Positions 1 to 11,462 of a DNA stretch of 64,000 nt are shown one piece after another. Both the position numbers and the translations under genes were made by a program. The notes under the pieces were generated by a model. The model did not search any database, was not told where the DNA came from, and saw nothing but the letters and a program-made list of their open reading frames with translations. Positions within the stretch are counted from its first letter, which is position 1. Every line of letters begins with the position of its first letter. The DNA comes from Morella rubra (lineage: Eukaryota > Streptophyta > Magnoliopsida > Fagales > Myricaceae): the NCBI GenBank assembly GCA_003952965.2, contig CM025849.1:1-64000 (forward strand), given 5' to 3'.

Positions 1-2620
1 AGAGGGGGCATGGCCCTCCTAACCCCTGCTTGGCTCCGTCTCTCCTTACATCCCTACTTAAGGAAGAGGTGTATTTGTGCCATAAGTGTTTCTTTGAAGT
101 GGAGGTTTTGGAATAGAGGTAAGGGATTAAGGAGATTTTGGAACCGAGGCAATGAATTAAGATCTTCCATTATTCTCTATTTGTTTGTATGTACGTATGT
201 GATGTTGATTGAACGATTGTGAAAAGAGTGGTCATGGATATTAAAGAATGCTCCAAAATGTCAATCTCTCCATCAGCTCCCAAGGTCACAAGAAAAAGAA
301 GAAAAAAGACCTTCCTCAGCCCCCCTTCTTCTGTCTCTTCTTCTAAGATAAAAGTTTTGTACCCGATTTGTTTAAGAAAAGAAGTACTAGCCGAGGAGCC
401 TTCAAGCCCACTCTTTTAGGGGAGGGGGAGGGGGGGGGACTATGCCTCCCCATTTAGTTGGCATCGACCATCAAGTCAACAAGAACTTTTCCTTTATCAA
501 GTAACACCAAGAAGATGTTTGCCTTGGCCTAATTTGATGCAACTATTCAGCAAGCACGCGAGACAGCAGACATTGACTCGCGTTAAAGAAGCACCACAGA
601 GCAAGATTTCAATGATTTTTTTGCTATAATTTTGGCAAACAACATGACCTCATTGGAATTGAGTTGGGGCCACGAACATCCAAAGGTAAATGGTGCTCCT
701 TGTTTGAAGTGGCCAATCAGATGATATTTTTGGGGCTTGAAGCTGATGTGTCATGTGTGGCATGTCAGTTCTTCAATTATATGAACCACATAGTAGAATA
801 AAAAATCAATATGAAGAGAGGTGAGAAATAATAATAAGAGATAAGGATTTAAATGGATTGGTCTACATGACTTATATCTACCATAAAAGCCTTATACCTT
901 TTCTTTAAACTTGAATATCTGATATCTTAACAATATCTCACACTAAAATTGAATCTATGTAATAATATCGTATCAAATTTATAGATTGATTATGATATTA
1001 TCCAACAATAATTTTTAACTTACAACCAACAAAATATAATTTCTCAAGAGAAAAAAAAATCATGGATAAAACCTTGAGTTAGATGCATATCTTAATCTAA
1101 TTTTTATTCCAGTGTTAAATATTAATTGATCATTTGTGATATATTTTTTTTTTCAACATGAGACTGGAGAGGGACTTCTAACGAGCCTTTCTCTCTGAAT
1201 TGACAGCCAAACAGGAAGCTTGATGCTCGTGTAATTGGTCCCCAAGAGGAGTGGCGGCTTGATTTACTGGGCAGTTGAGGCCCAAGTAATTGTTGGGCTT
1301 TACATATGGGATTTTTATATGCCTGTATTCCCAAAAAATCATGGTTGGTCGTCGTGAAATGTTTAAAATTGTTACAACTAAAATACCTTTTCGCGTCAAG
1401 AAGAGGGGACTTATTTTCCGCCTGAAAAACTAGTTTTTTTTTGCTGAAAAACTAGTAAATTTCTATTAATATTATTCTCGGTCATCAATTTCAATAAATT
1501 TCTTAATTTAGCTTTAGGCATCAATGGTCCTTGGATTTGGTATTCGAATTGGGCCGTGGATTTTGAATTAGAAGGTCCAATCTCCGGTCTGTTGTTTGTC
1601 GCATCACCGAATAAGGCTTCGAAATCGTCCTGAGTTCTAAATTCAAATGGCCCAAATCTACAGCCCAAATTTGAGAATCAAGTGAAGAATTTTGCTTCAA
1701 GGGGCGCGAGTGCCTCTTCACCTCACCACCATTGGGCTCCACTGAGCCTCAGATTCGTCAGGCCTGGAGTAAAAGATAGTCTTTGCCGGGACAAGATCCT
1801 TTATAATTTCCTTCCTGATTCAACGTAGAAATAAATACAACAAGTATATCTCATTGTCGGATTTATATTTATACCAATATTAAATGATGTAAGATTCCCT
1901 ATTGTGTTATCACGTGTAATTTGTAAGAAAATTGTTGAATATCATGATATTATGAGATTCTCATTGACTGTATATATAATATTTCTAAGCCTAAGCATAA
2001 AACATAAACTGTCCGGCGAACAAAGATATTTCAGTCTTATTTAAAAAAAAAAATAAAAATATTTCTAATTCATTCAGTTTCCTTTTGGGCTGAGCCGAAA
2101 ACAACTAACAACAACATAAAGGTGCTGCTCATCAGAGAAAAAAAAAAAATATTTCCTAACATTCATTCAATTTTTCCTTTTGGGCTGAGCCGAAAACAAC
2201 TAACATCGGCTCTGGTACCAACATAAAGGTGCTGCTCATCAGCTTTCTCTGATGGGTGTATATAAAATTTTATTGTGTCGGTTTGAATATTGACTGTGAT
2301 AAATATAACACAAATAAACAAAAAACTCAAATCATTGTGGTGGACATTCGAATCTGCAAACAGTTTGAGCGGATATTTTGGTGGGCCTATGCCTTTCAAC
2401 TCACAATTGATCAATGGATATGACTCAGCTACGCGACATTGCTCTTCACCGTCAAATTCGGTGCACATTGAAACTCTATCTTCAGCCCGTGCTCGTAGGA
2501 TCTTCAAGGGAAACTCGATTCACCATCACTACACATTCCATATATACATGCACACGACAATCGTTCCTGTTTGAGATGTATAGAACTTCTGTTATTTCTG
2601 TAATTGTACACAAAGTAAGG
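1..2620. other. Gene-poor spacer
   Basis: No gene could be supported here. Short open frames lack recognisable domains or splice-linked partners. The stretch holds a G-rich run at 419-438 (three G blocks split by single A), AT-rich DNA, and an imperfect direct duplication of about 90 bases at 2070-2245 described separately. The edge of the window may cut an upstream gene, but nothing in the first 450 bases is recognisable. Confidence 0.5.
2072..2245. repeat. Imperfect tandem duplication, about 90 bp unit
   Basis: The block reading ttttgggctgagccgaaaac is present at about 2083 and again at about 2178. Each copy is followed by an acataaaggtgctgctcatc block. The second copy has an extra 13-base segment (tcggctctggtac region), and the first is followed by a poly(A) run. 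This is a local duplication with no coding content. Confidence 0.7.
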
Positions 2621-2622
2621 TT

Positions 2623-3095
2623 GCACACGGCTCGGGTCGGGGTCGAGCGCTACCAACCTCCCCCATGGTTGGGAGTCTAAGGCTGATTGCCCTACCGAAC
2701 CGCCTGACTGAGAGGGGTGGAATCGGCATAGATCGAATTTCATTGGGCTTGGTTGGTTGGGACATTGGACTAAGCTTTTTTGGTATTTTTTTTACTCCTA
2801 ATTTTTTTTTAATTTTTTACTTTTTTCAGCAAACCCAACTCAAATAAATCAATATAACGGAGATTCTTTCATTTAATTTATACCAAAAGTTAATTTTTAA
2901 TTTATATAAAACTTAATATATATATGGGTAGGTCGGGTCGAGATCGGCCAATATTGACCTAATCTCGAATACCGACCGGTCTTAATTGGGCTCACATTAT
3001 TTAGGCCCGAAACCGGACTTGTCCGAGCTTTCGACCGATCTAGTTGGGCCGGTATGTTTGGGCCCAACTTGTATAGCCCGAGAACTACACAACAA
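2623..3095. mobile_element. Possible hAT-type non-autonomous element (MITE-like)
   Basis: This GC-richer island sits in AT-rich DNA. Its left end reads gttgcacacggctcgggtcg, and the reverse complement of its right end reads gttgtgtagttctcggg, so the ends form an imperfect inverted pair (about 11 of 17 matches). Internal gggtcggg and ggcccgaaaccgg motifs are typical, from memory, of small plant hAT derivatives. No transposase is encoded and I could not fix a clean 8-bp target duplication, so the family call is inference. Confidence 0.35.
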
Positions 3096-3665
3096 GGGTA
3101 AAATTCATCGAATCTGGAACCTGTTGTGTACCTGACAATTTAATGGCCAAAAGCGAAAGGACAAGCAGAGATGGGAAACTCGATCTGCAAATTGCAAACC
3201 AAGATTTCGTGATCTTGATCAGTCAAGCGGCTGCACGTGTGGTGGGATAGAACTAGTACGTACTGCCACTGGTCTATCAACCTGAATGACACAAATCTCA
3301 AGGCCAAAGTCAAATCTTTAAACGCCGTCTAGTTTTGAGGGCCCAAAGAGCAACCCAGTGACCTGCCGGCTATGAACATGGATCTTCTCTTCCTTGCCCT
3401 TTCAATGCAGTGTCGGCGACTCTAGTTTAAAGAGTGGAGGGGAGTGGGGACAGAGAAAGAGGGTTTTGTATTATACAATGCAGAGGGCTTAGCTGTTGCT
3501 GTACTTTGCCTTTACAAAGAGGAGGCAGGCGTATCTTTTAATTTGATATTATCTTTAGCTTCCACCCACCTTCCGAATGGCCCAAACGATGTCCTTTCCT
3601 ACTTTCTTTATGTACCATCAAAACTCTGCTCTCTTGCTTTCTAGCACCAACTCATTCACCCCCTG
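3096..3665. other. Upstream region of the cyclin gene
   Basis: No coding content is recognised. Open frames here do not join the downstream cyclin gene through any good splice site. The proximal part should hold the cyclin promoter, ending in a TATA box at 3666-3675. Confidence 0.5.
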
Positions 3666-3675
3666 TATATATAAA
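3666..3675 (+). promoter_or_regulatory. TATA box of the cyclin gene
   Basis: The run tatatataaa lies about 140 bases upstream of the cyclin ATG. It is followed by a CT-rich leader (tttctctctctcacattaac), a common arrangement in plant core promoters. Transcription would begin near 3695-3705. Confidence 0.65.
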
Positions 3676-3816
3676 CCTCTACAATCCTTCAGCTTCCATC
3701 ACAAAACCTCTTTCTCTCTCTCACATTAACACAGTCTTCCTCGTACAAAATTCTCCAAACCTTCGTCTTCGATCACAGAAAACCAATCCCTCTGTCTATA
3801 CCATTAGGACCCAAGA

Positions 3817-4770
3817 ATGGCGTCATCTGCCCTTGCAATATCCCCAAGAAGGCTTAGATCCGACGTGTACTGCTATTCATACGAAGACGACTCAAACACA
3901 CCGTTGGTGGTTAATGTTCTTGCCTCGCTCATCGAGAGAAGTATGGCTAGGAATGAAAGGATTACAAAGAATTGCAGATGGGCTTTGTCTAAAGACTCGA
4001 GAACCCGAGTTTTCGACTGCCATGAGGTGCCGGACATGACAATTCAGTCCTATTTAGAGAGAATTTTCCGGTACACTCGAGCAGGGCCATCGATTTATGT
4101 TGTTGCGTATGTCTATATAGATCGGTTTTGCCAGAGCAATCCGGAATTTCGGATCAGCTCCGCGAATGTTCATAGGCTTCTCATTACAAGCATTATGGTG
4201 GCTTCCAAGTATGTGGAGGACATGTGAGTTCTTTTCTCTCACCTTCTTCTTTATTAGTACTCAAGTTTTGGGATGCCGAAAACTTTGGCCATTTAGTTTA
4301 AAGAAAGCTTTTTACTTTTTCTCCTTTTCATGTTTGTTTATACCTTGAAATTCATTTTCCCGTACATGATTTCTGAAGTAGTTAGTACCTTTACATCACG
4401 CCATCACGATTATGAACTTCTGTAACTTGCCATGCAAAAGGGGGGAGTTTAAATTTTCAGCAACTCATTTGTGGATATGTTTTGACGTCTCTTCTTGTTC
4501 ATCAGGAATTACCGAAATTCATACTTTGCGCGAGTTGGGGGATTAACAACCGAAGAATTGAACAGTATGGAGCTCGACTTTCTTTTCTTGATGGGTTTCA
4601 AATTGCATGTAAATGTCAGTGTGTTCGAGAGCTATTGTTGTCACTTAGAAAGAGAAGTCAGCATTGGAGGCGGCTACCATATAGAGCGGACATTAAGGTG
4701 TGCTGAAGAAATCAAGGCAAGGCAAAGAGGAGGAAGAGGGTATTATCAGATTGCTCGTGTTATGTTGTAG
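3817..4770 (+). CDS. CYCU2-1: P/U-type cyclin (CYCU2 / CYCP3-like)
   Basis: Two coding exons, 3817-4223 and 4506-4770, joined by a GTGAGT...TCAG intron, give a 223-residue protein. Splicing splits the ATG of the conserved motif VEDMNYRNSYFARVGGL. The N-terminus (LAISPRRLRSDVY, then DDSNTPLVVNVLASLIER), the core PDMTIQSYLERIFRYT and YVVAYVYIDRF, and the C-terminal FLFLMGFKLHVNVSVFESYC through HLEREVSIGGGY follow the Arabidopsis CYCU2/CYCP3 pattern almost word for word, as I remember it. P/U cyclins are small Pho80-like cyclins that bind A-type CDKs and are linked to cell-cycle entry and nutrient signals. The cyclin box spans roughly residues 55-165. The tail ends in ARVML, matching the family's usual RIML-like end. 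The start is the first ATG after the TATA box and CT-rich leader. No defects are seen. Confidence 0.93.
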
Positions 4771-7700
4771 ATTCAAATGAGGAGTTTTTATCCTTTTAGC
4801 AAATTTACCCACCATTTTGGAGGGGTAGGTAGTTCTCTTGCACAACTGAGTCAAATTTTAGTGGTTCTGGGAATTGGTCAAGGATCTTCAAACAGTCGCA
4901 AAAGAGCAATGTACAAATATAGTGGTACCTTGGCAAGGGAAATAGAGTGGCTTTCCTGCATCTGCATATCCATGTTGTACATATATGTTTGAGATTTTGG
5001 CATTAGTTTTTGTTTCCAGGTAACATTGTAAAGACGACCGATCAATGGAGTTGGAGAATATGGATCCTTTCTTTTTGTTCACGCCTTTACAGTGAGACAA
5101 TGATTATTGTAGCAAAAGTAAAACGTGCATACCAGTAATAAATTCATGTAAAATTGGAATTTTGAATATCCAAGTTGTCCCAAGATCCATTCTCTTGTAG
5201 GTGATATGTGAATCCCCTGAAGTTTGAATTTATATGGTAGTGACTTAGAGATCCTCCACCTAAATAACTCAGCAGTTTCCCCATGGGAATTTAGAAGGGA
5301 ATAACCAGGACATAGGGCGAGTAATACGTTTCTTCGTACAAGAAATGTGGGGAAATTCAGTACAACAAACAGAAGTAGAGATTTCCAAAACCAGTTTGGT
5401 TTGCTGTGATAGGGTCCGCAAATCCACTTGTCTACTGTAAGATCTGGTTTAAATTCGCTGTTCTAATATGAATTTTCACTAAAAAAGGTAGAGTCATAGT
5501 GGATTACTTTTCATGTCTTTTGACTACACTGTGGGAAATCGCAGTGACCAACTTGATCTTCGCTCTTAGATGGATCCTCCCCTTTTGTGTAAATGAAATC
5601 CAATCGAAGCCTCTTGTAAAACAGAGAGAGTTAGCTCACGCAGTAACACCTCTAGTTGACATCACTGGCGCCATTAAGGAGAACCTTAATCTTGTCAGTC
5701 AGCATATAATATTCTTTACTGCGAGTAACAAAACAAGGCCTGGATGACAGATAGATGGCACGTCTTACAAACTCATCCTTAATTGCTGAGGAATAAGAAA
5801 AGAGAAAAGGGCCACTTGTACAGCATAAAACTGATCAGAGAATTGCAAGAATTGACCTTCTTTGATCATGACTCTTGTACGAAACAGTAAAGATTTAATA
5901 GAATAGTTAACAGGAAACAATGTTGCATAGGATCTAGATCATAATGTATTACCAACAGAAGACAGCTAACTAAACCAGAGGAATTAGGAATGAGGGACGA
6001 AACAGGGGGTGGAGTGTCAATTGGTTGACACTACTTATTTTATATGTTAAACCAGCATCAGTGTCTCTCAACCTGTTGTTCCCTTCTTGTTTTTCCAGTC
6101 CTAATGCATTGAGACAGGCTCCAACCGATGTTTAATATTCAGCACCTTCCTTTGACCTTCACGGCATGCCAACACATCCTTATTTTGTCCTTTTGCTTCC
6201 TTGCATTATCATAGGTGCGAAGTTTGATTTCATTGGCAGTAGAAACTTCCATGCAACAAGATTAACAAACACCTCCAACTCACCATGAAGAGGTTGTAGC
6301 TATTATTGTCCAATTCTAATTACATGTTAAGCAGGCTTGTCCTTTTGTGCCAAGGAGCAGATTGTTTGTTTTTTTATGCTTAATAAGAGTCGGCCATCGA
6401 TTTCACTGAAGTTGGAAGATGATGTGCAGTAGCCGTCAAAAAAGTCCATTTTATGCCCTCTTAAAGCTATGACACTTGGAAGCCATTTTTGCCCTTGTCC
6501 CTCGCCCATTTCCATACCATATATACAGTATGCTTTCATAGCTAGAAAACAAAAGTCGCAATCCTCTCCTATAAAATAGAAAACGGGTGAAGTGATGGGC
6601 AAAATATTCAAAAACTAAGAAATGGGCTCGAAGGAAAAGTGGATCGTCTTTGTGACACAAAAACCTAACATATGAGTTAGAATAAGCGACCTTGTCACCT
6701 TGCCATCATAGCTTGGCTTTATCGTCTTCTGGAGTAATCATAATTCTTTAGTACAACTTTCTAATGGCCAAAGCACATTTTTCATTTTTCTATCCCTTAC
6801 TTCATTGATAACACAACTAAGATGTCCCCACCCACCGCTACCCACCTCCATTCATGCATACAGTGAGTGCCTTGTGATCTCTGACCTCTTCTCTCTCTCT
6901 CTCTTCCTCTCTCACTAACTCAACAAATAAGCATAGAATCACCCAAGTGGGAAGCTCAATATGTATTTCTGTAGTTTTCCTTCGATTTTTGCTACTTCTG
7001 CCAGGTACAAATCCGAAGCAGTGGAATGGAGTCCAAGCTCTAATGGGTATACAACAATGAATTACTGTTTCCACGTTATATAATTAAGCTTGGAAATTTC
7101 CTTCTGGTTTGCACAACCTTCATCGATCAGATGATCAGACCACTCAATTTAAGAGAATTCCCCGCAAGGAACATGATTGAATGGAGAAGTAGAGTCTCAG
7201 TCATCATGCAAGAGGTTCTACATACTGCATATCTTTCTTCCCCACGAGGATTCTATCCTCGATCGGTAGAGCTTCTTTTTGCACCATAATTGTGAGCAAT
7301 GAATTTCTTATGAGAAGTTAAATTTTAAACTACTAAAGTACTCTTTGTTAATTTTATTTCCCAGTATTTGGTATTACTTTAATTTGCTGCACATACTCTA
7401 TCGCAAAGTAGGTTAATGGTGGAAATATTCTCTCCTACAAAAACATAAAATTAGAGGCAATGATTGAGATATATTTTTTACTTTATTGGCCATTCTTTTT
7501 ATATGATTGTAGCGATTACAATTGCAGACACGGGATTAAGGTTATTTAATAATCAAGGCTGCTTTATTGTCGAGAATATATAAAAGGTTAAGGAACAGAC
7601 ATCAATATGCACGCGGTATGTGTTCCTGATTCCTGTTGGAATTGATTAAACGACGACTATGTAATCGATTTCAATCCAGTTTATGCTGCCATGTCCATCA

Positions 7701-7785
7701 GCAGTCACCTAACCTGAAGCTTTGTTTAGGTGTTTATGCTTTAATTGGATGACTAGCTTTATTAAACCAGTCCTGTTCAACTAAA

Positions 7786-7838
7786 GAAAAAAAAAAAAAA
7801 GACAGAAAGAAGAAGAAGAAGAAAGAAGAAGAAGAAGA
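7786..7838. repeat. Poly(A) run and GAA-rich microsatellite
   Basis: A run of As is followed by an imperfect (GAA)n tract with a single interruption. It lies in non-coding spacer. Confidence 0.9.
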
Positions 7839-8447
7839 TTATTTGAAGAAATGAATACGCGGTGGCCTGATTTAGGTTCAAATCATTGAAGGTCGGCCGA
7901 GATATCGACAAATTCATACGGAAAATCTTTATCATCGTTAATTCCCTAATTACAAGGGGTTTGGGGGTCCTTTGGGAGGGAAGTTTTCTGGCATGGAATT
8001 TATTATAAGTTGTGCGCCCGGGGGAGGACCTACGGTTTCAGATTAAACTTCTATAATTTTCTCTTGCAAAAGTTATTTTAAGGATACTATTGTCGGAAAT
8101 CTGTTTTCAGAAATTTATGAAACGAGCAACACTTAATTTTTGGGCCAGAAGAAATAGTTGTTTGGGCCTAATCGGAAACTGCTCTGCAAATTGGTTTTAG
8201 GAGAACGTATTACATCTGATCTAAGGCCCATGCTTTGTGTATCTCGTAAAACGGGCCCTGAACATAACTCCGGCTCCGTTCTAAATCAGAGTCTATTGAC
8301 AAGCAACTGGGCTTTTAGCACTGAGGAACACCTACACCACTGAACCAACTGTTGGGCTCTGTATCTGCTCTCTCTCTCTCTCCTCTAGTGATTCCTGAAT
8401 ACTTGTTTGTTGCTGGATATGGCAAATCCGTAATAAGATCTATATAT

Positions 8448-8491
8448 TATAACAAAGTCAATAGGATTGTATAACAAAGTCAATAGGATTG
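8448..8491. repeat. 22-bp tandem duplication
   Basis: The 22-base unit tataacaaagtcaataggat plus tg occurs twice in direct succession without mismatches, about 280 bases upstream of the P450 leader. Confidence 0.85.
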
Positions 8492-8664
8492 TCTATTGCT
8501 GTCTGTAGCGTGGTGACGAATACGTGAAGGAAATTTTCATATATCATAACGTGGGCTTGTACTACGTACTGCCTTAAGAATATGAAAATCACATTCTTCT
8601 GGTGGTGACACGTGGCATGTTATAATGGGAAGTGCAAGAAACCAGTTAGGCTCTGTCCTTCCTC

Positions 8665-8672
8665 TATAAATA
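8665..8672 (+). promoter_or_regulatory. TATA box of the P450 gene
   Basis: TATAAATA lies 155 bases upstream of the preferred P450 start at 8820. Transcription from about 8695-8705 would include the in-frame upstream ATG at 8772, so that codon could also be used. Confidence 0.7.
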
Positions 8673-8819
8673 CCAGTGGAAAATTGATGAAAGGCCATTC
8701 ATTACCAATCGCCGAAACAAAAATTGCCACTGGCTCAACTAGCTAGGTCTTCTACTTTGAGCACACTCATAATGCCTCACTCCTTATCGAGAGGAACCTT
8801 CAGTACTCGACATATTAGC

Positions 8820-10454
8820 ATGGCCATCATGAATATGACTGAATCCCATTACTACTTTCTCTGTTTCTTCCTTTGGCTTCTATCTGCCCTCCTACTTCGA
8901 TCCTCGCTCAAAAAACGCAACAAGCAAGTAGCAGACCTTGATCTTCACCTCCCTCCAAGCCCAGCGGCCCTCCCAGTTCTCGGTCATCTCCACCTCCTTG
9001 GTCGTTCTCTATATCAATCCCTGGACAAGCTCAGTTCCAAATATGGCCCTCTCCTCTATCTCCGGCTCGGCCCTTCTAGGAGGCTGCTGGTAGTTTCATC
9101 CGCCTCAATGGCGACCGAAGTGTTCAAAACCAATGACCTTGCCTTTTCAGACCGCCCCAGTTTTGCTTTTGAAGAGGAGCTACCGTACGGAAGTGAAGGA
9201 TTCTTCAGCGCCAAATATGGTGAGTACTGGCGGTTCATGAAGAAGGTTTGCATGACGCAACTGCTCGGGGCCAAGCAGCTTGAACAGTCACGATCTATCA
9301 GGCGTGAAGAAATTGCAAGTCTTTTGTGCAGAGTGTTGGAGAGTGGTCAGAAAAAAGAGGTTATTGATTTGGGTGCTGAGCTTATGAAGCTCACAAACAA
9401 TGCAACATGCAGACTGGCAATGAGCACGAGAGTTTCAGGGGAAACTAATGAAGCTGAGCAGATTAGGGATTTGGTGAAGGAGTCCTTGAAGCTGGCTACG
9501 AAGGTTTGTTTTGGAGATGTCTTGGGTCCTTTCAAGAGGTTGAGTTTCTGGCTGTATGGGAAGCAGGCCATAGATGTGACCATGAAGTACGATGGGATTC
9601 TGGAAAGAATATGGAAAGAGCATGAAGAGACTGGACACAAAGAAAACGAGAAGGATTTGATGGATATACTATTGAAGGTTTATAAAAATGACAAGGCTGA
9701 GTTCCAGATGACGAGAAACCAAGTGAAGGCTCTCTTGCTTGTAAGTCGTGCATGTGATTACGCATATTTCTTTTATTCTTTTATTCTGATTTTTCTTGTG
9801 CAGGACATTTTTGTGGCTGGCACTGGTAGCTCAGGAGAGGTCATGCAATGGACAATGTCTGAGCTCATCAATAATCCTCATATACTCAAGAAGCTTAGGG
9901 AGGAAATAAGCTCAGTCGTTGGTACCGGTAGACTGGTTGACGAATCAGATATACCAAATCTGCCATACTTGCAGGCAGTTGTTAAAGAAACACTAAGACT
10001 ATACCCACCGCTGGCTGTCACAACAAGAGAATGTCGTGAACATTGTAAGATCAAAGGCTACGACATACCCCAGAACACTATGGTGGCAATCAATTTGTAC
10101 AGCGTAATGCGTGATCCAGAAGTGTGGGACAATCCCAATGAGTTCCGACCAGAGAGGTTCTTGGTTTCTTCCACAGTAGAAGGCCATGACAATGAAACTA
10201 CAATTAAAGGACGAAACTTGGTTGATTTTGTTCCCTTTGGGGCAGGAAGGAGAGGGTGTCCTGGCTCAGCTTTGGCATACAACACAATTAACTCCACGAT
10301 TGCTTCTCTTGTTCAATGTTTTGATTGGAAGGCTGGGGCAAGTGGGGATGAGGCTAAGGTCAACATGGAAGTTGGGGTCGGCCTGTCTTTGGCCAAGGCT
10401 CACTCACTTGTTTGCCTTCCTGTTGTTCTCTTCAACCCATTTAGGGCCCCGTAA
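8820..10454 (+). CDS. CYP71-clan cytochrome P450 (CYP93/CYP712-like)
   Basis: Two exons, 8820-9740 and 9804-10454, give 523 residues if the start is the ATG at 8820. An in-frame ATG at 8772 would add 16. From 8820 the protein opens with a membrane anchor (FLCFFLWLLSALLLRS), a basic KKRNK patch and the proline-rich LPPSPAALPVLGHL hinge. The I-helix begins exon 2 (DIFVAGTGSSGEVMQW), the K-helix is KETLRLYPP near residue 368, the PERF motif FRPERF precedes the heme loop, and PFGAGRRGCPG places the heme cysteine near 459. Such enzymes are ER-anchored monooxygenases of specialised metabolism, often phenolic; the substrate cannot be read from sequence. The I-helix lacks the usual acidic residue (G in place of D/E in the AGxD/ET motif) and has Ser in place of the following Thr. 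The 63-base intron is a multiple of three with no in-frame stop, so retention would insert 21 residues instead of truncating. Confidence 0.93.
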   Translation: MAIMNMTESHYYFLCFFLWLLSALLLRSSLKKRNKQVADLDLHLPPSPAALPVLGHLHLLGRSLYQSLDKLSSKYGPLLYLRLGPSRRLLVVSSASMATEVFKTNDLAFSDRPSFAFEEELPYGSEGFFSAKYGEYWRFMKKVCMTQLLGAKQLEQSRSIRREEIASLLCRVLESGQKKEVIDLGAELMKLTNNATCRLAMSTRVSGETNEAEQIRDLVKESLKLATKVCFGDVLGPFKRLSFWLYGKQAIDVTMKYDGILERIWKEHEETGHKENEKDLMDILLKVYKNDKAEFQMTRNQVKALLLVSRACDYAYFFYSFILIFLVQDIFVAGTGSSGEVMQWTMSELINNPHILKKLREEISSVVGTGRLVDESDIPNLPYLQAVVKETLRLYPPLAVTTRECREHCKIKGYDIPQNTMVAINLYSVMRDPEVWDNPNEFRPERFLVSSTVEGHDNETTIKGRNLVDFVPFGAGRRGCPGSALAYNTINSTIASLVQCFDWKAGASGDEAKVNMEVGVGLSLAKAHSLVCLPVVLFNPFRAP

Positions 10455-11462
10455 CTTCTTGTCCTTTTTTCTTTGGAGCTCAAGAAGACACGATACAATA
10501 TGATAATAAGGAAATAAAGCACAAGTATTGTTCCCTTTGACAGCATGCAGTTGCAGGATTACCCTCTCCTTCCTGCCCCAGCTCGTCTAGTTGTTCAAGT
10601 TCGGCTAGCAGCTAGCTGTTGCTTCTACACACTACAGCAACGGAAATCCATGGTGCGCTTGGATAAGGTTTAATTGCTTAATGTGTCATCTATTATGGAG
10701 GATATATAGGAGACTACGAGAAACTTAAATGAGCTCCTTCGAAATTGTATTAACTTATAATGTTTATAAGTAGTTTATATCAATGATCTAATACCCTTTA
10801 TCAGTCTTTTGTTTTTTTTTTTCGGAAGTTTTACTTGGGAGCACCTTTATGAGTGGTACTTGATTATGCCCCAATATATACGTTTCTTTTCTTGGGTGAA
10901 TGTGCTGATACCATATACTTTCTGCGTTACGGTTCTAAACAAAAGAACACCGTCATTGGTTAATTTTGGCATCGAGATTGGGAAAAGATAACGGAAGAAC
11001 ACTACCATTGGTTAATTCTGGTATAGAGATGTGGGAAAAGATAGAATTATAAGCTCTATGTACAAAGATGTTATAAGCTGGTGGAGTCAGGATTTAAAAA
11101 AACAAATCCAATGGTTAAAGTTGGCTGAGCCAAGTCAAGCTTACCCCTCTTTGTCTCATTTCATTAAATGAGGTGGCTAAATTCTGGTCTTTCGACTTTT
11201 TTTTTTTTCTTTTAAAATCCTAACCAATGCTTATAATAATTTAGAACAAACAATCCTATGACCCAATCTTTTCTCAAGAGGTATAGCTGCTATGTGTTTA
11301 TCTTGAACTTGAAACTAAAAATCGGTAATTATCTGTTCAAAAATTCTTTCGATCTAATCCTGATATCCCATGTCACAACATAAACACACCATTTTTCCTG
11401 GAAATTGCAGAACCAGATCAAGGCTATCCTTAGTACCAATATTGTGCTTTCAACCAACTCTA
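10455..11462. other. Spacer between P450 and thaumatin-like gene
   Basis: This should include the P450 3' UTR and the thaumatin-like promoter. No gene is recognised. A roughly 53-base unit is imperfectly repeated in tandem at about 10938-11045 (aagaacac...cattggttaatt...gggaaaagata in both copies). Confidence 0.55.
10938..11045. repeat. Tandem pair of about 53-bp units
   Basis: Two adjacent imperfect copies share aagaacac, cattggttaatt, ggcat/ggtatagag and gggaaaagata in the same order. Non-coding. Confidence 0.65.

Larger units (their letters stand above)
4771..8660. other. Spacer between cyclin and P450
   Basis: The first few hundred bases should hold the cyclin 3' UTR. I recognise no gene on either strand. 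Features seen are CT microsatellite patches near 6889-6912 and 8370-8382, an A-run and GAA-rich tract at 7786-7838, and a 22-base perfect tandem duplication at 8448-8491. Longer open frames at 5.5 and 6.5 kb resemble no family I know. Confidence 0.5.

Noticed and set aside
8724-8819. Extending the P450 to 8724
   Set aside because: The codon at 8724 is TTG, not ATG. The membrane anchor follows the ATG cluster at 8820-8837, although the in-frame ATG at 8772 remains possible.
9741-9803. Reading the P450 as one uninterrupted frame
   Set aside because: The 21 residues fall just before the conserved I-helix, have no family counterpart, and are bounded by GTAAGT and TGTGCAG.
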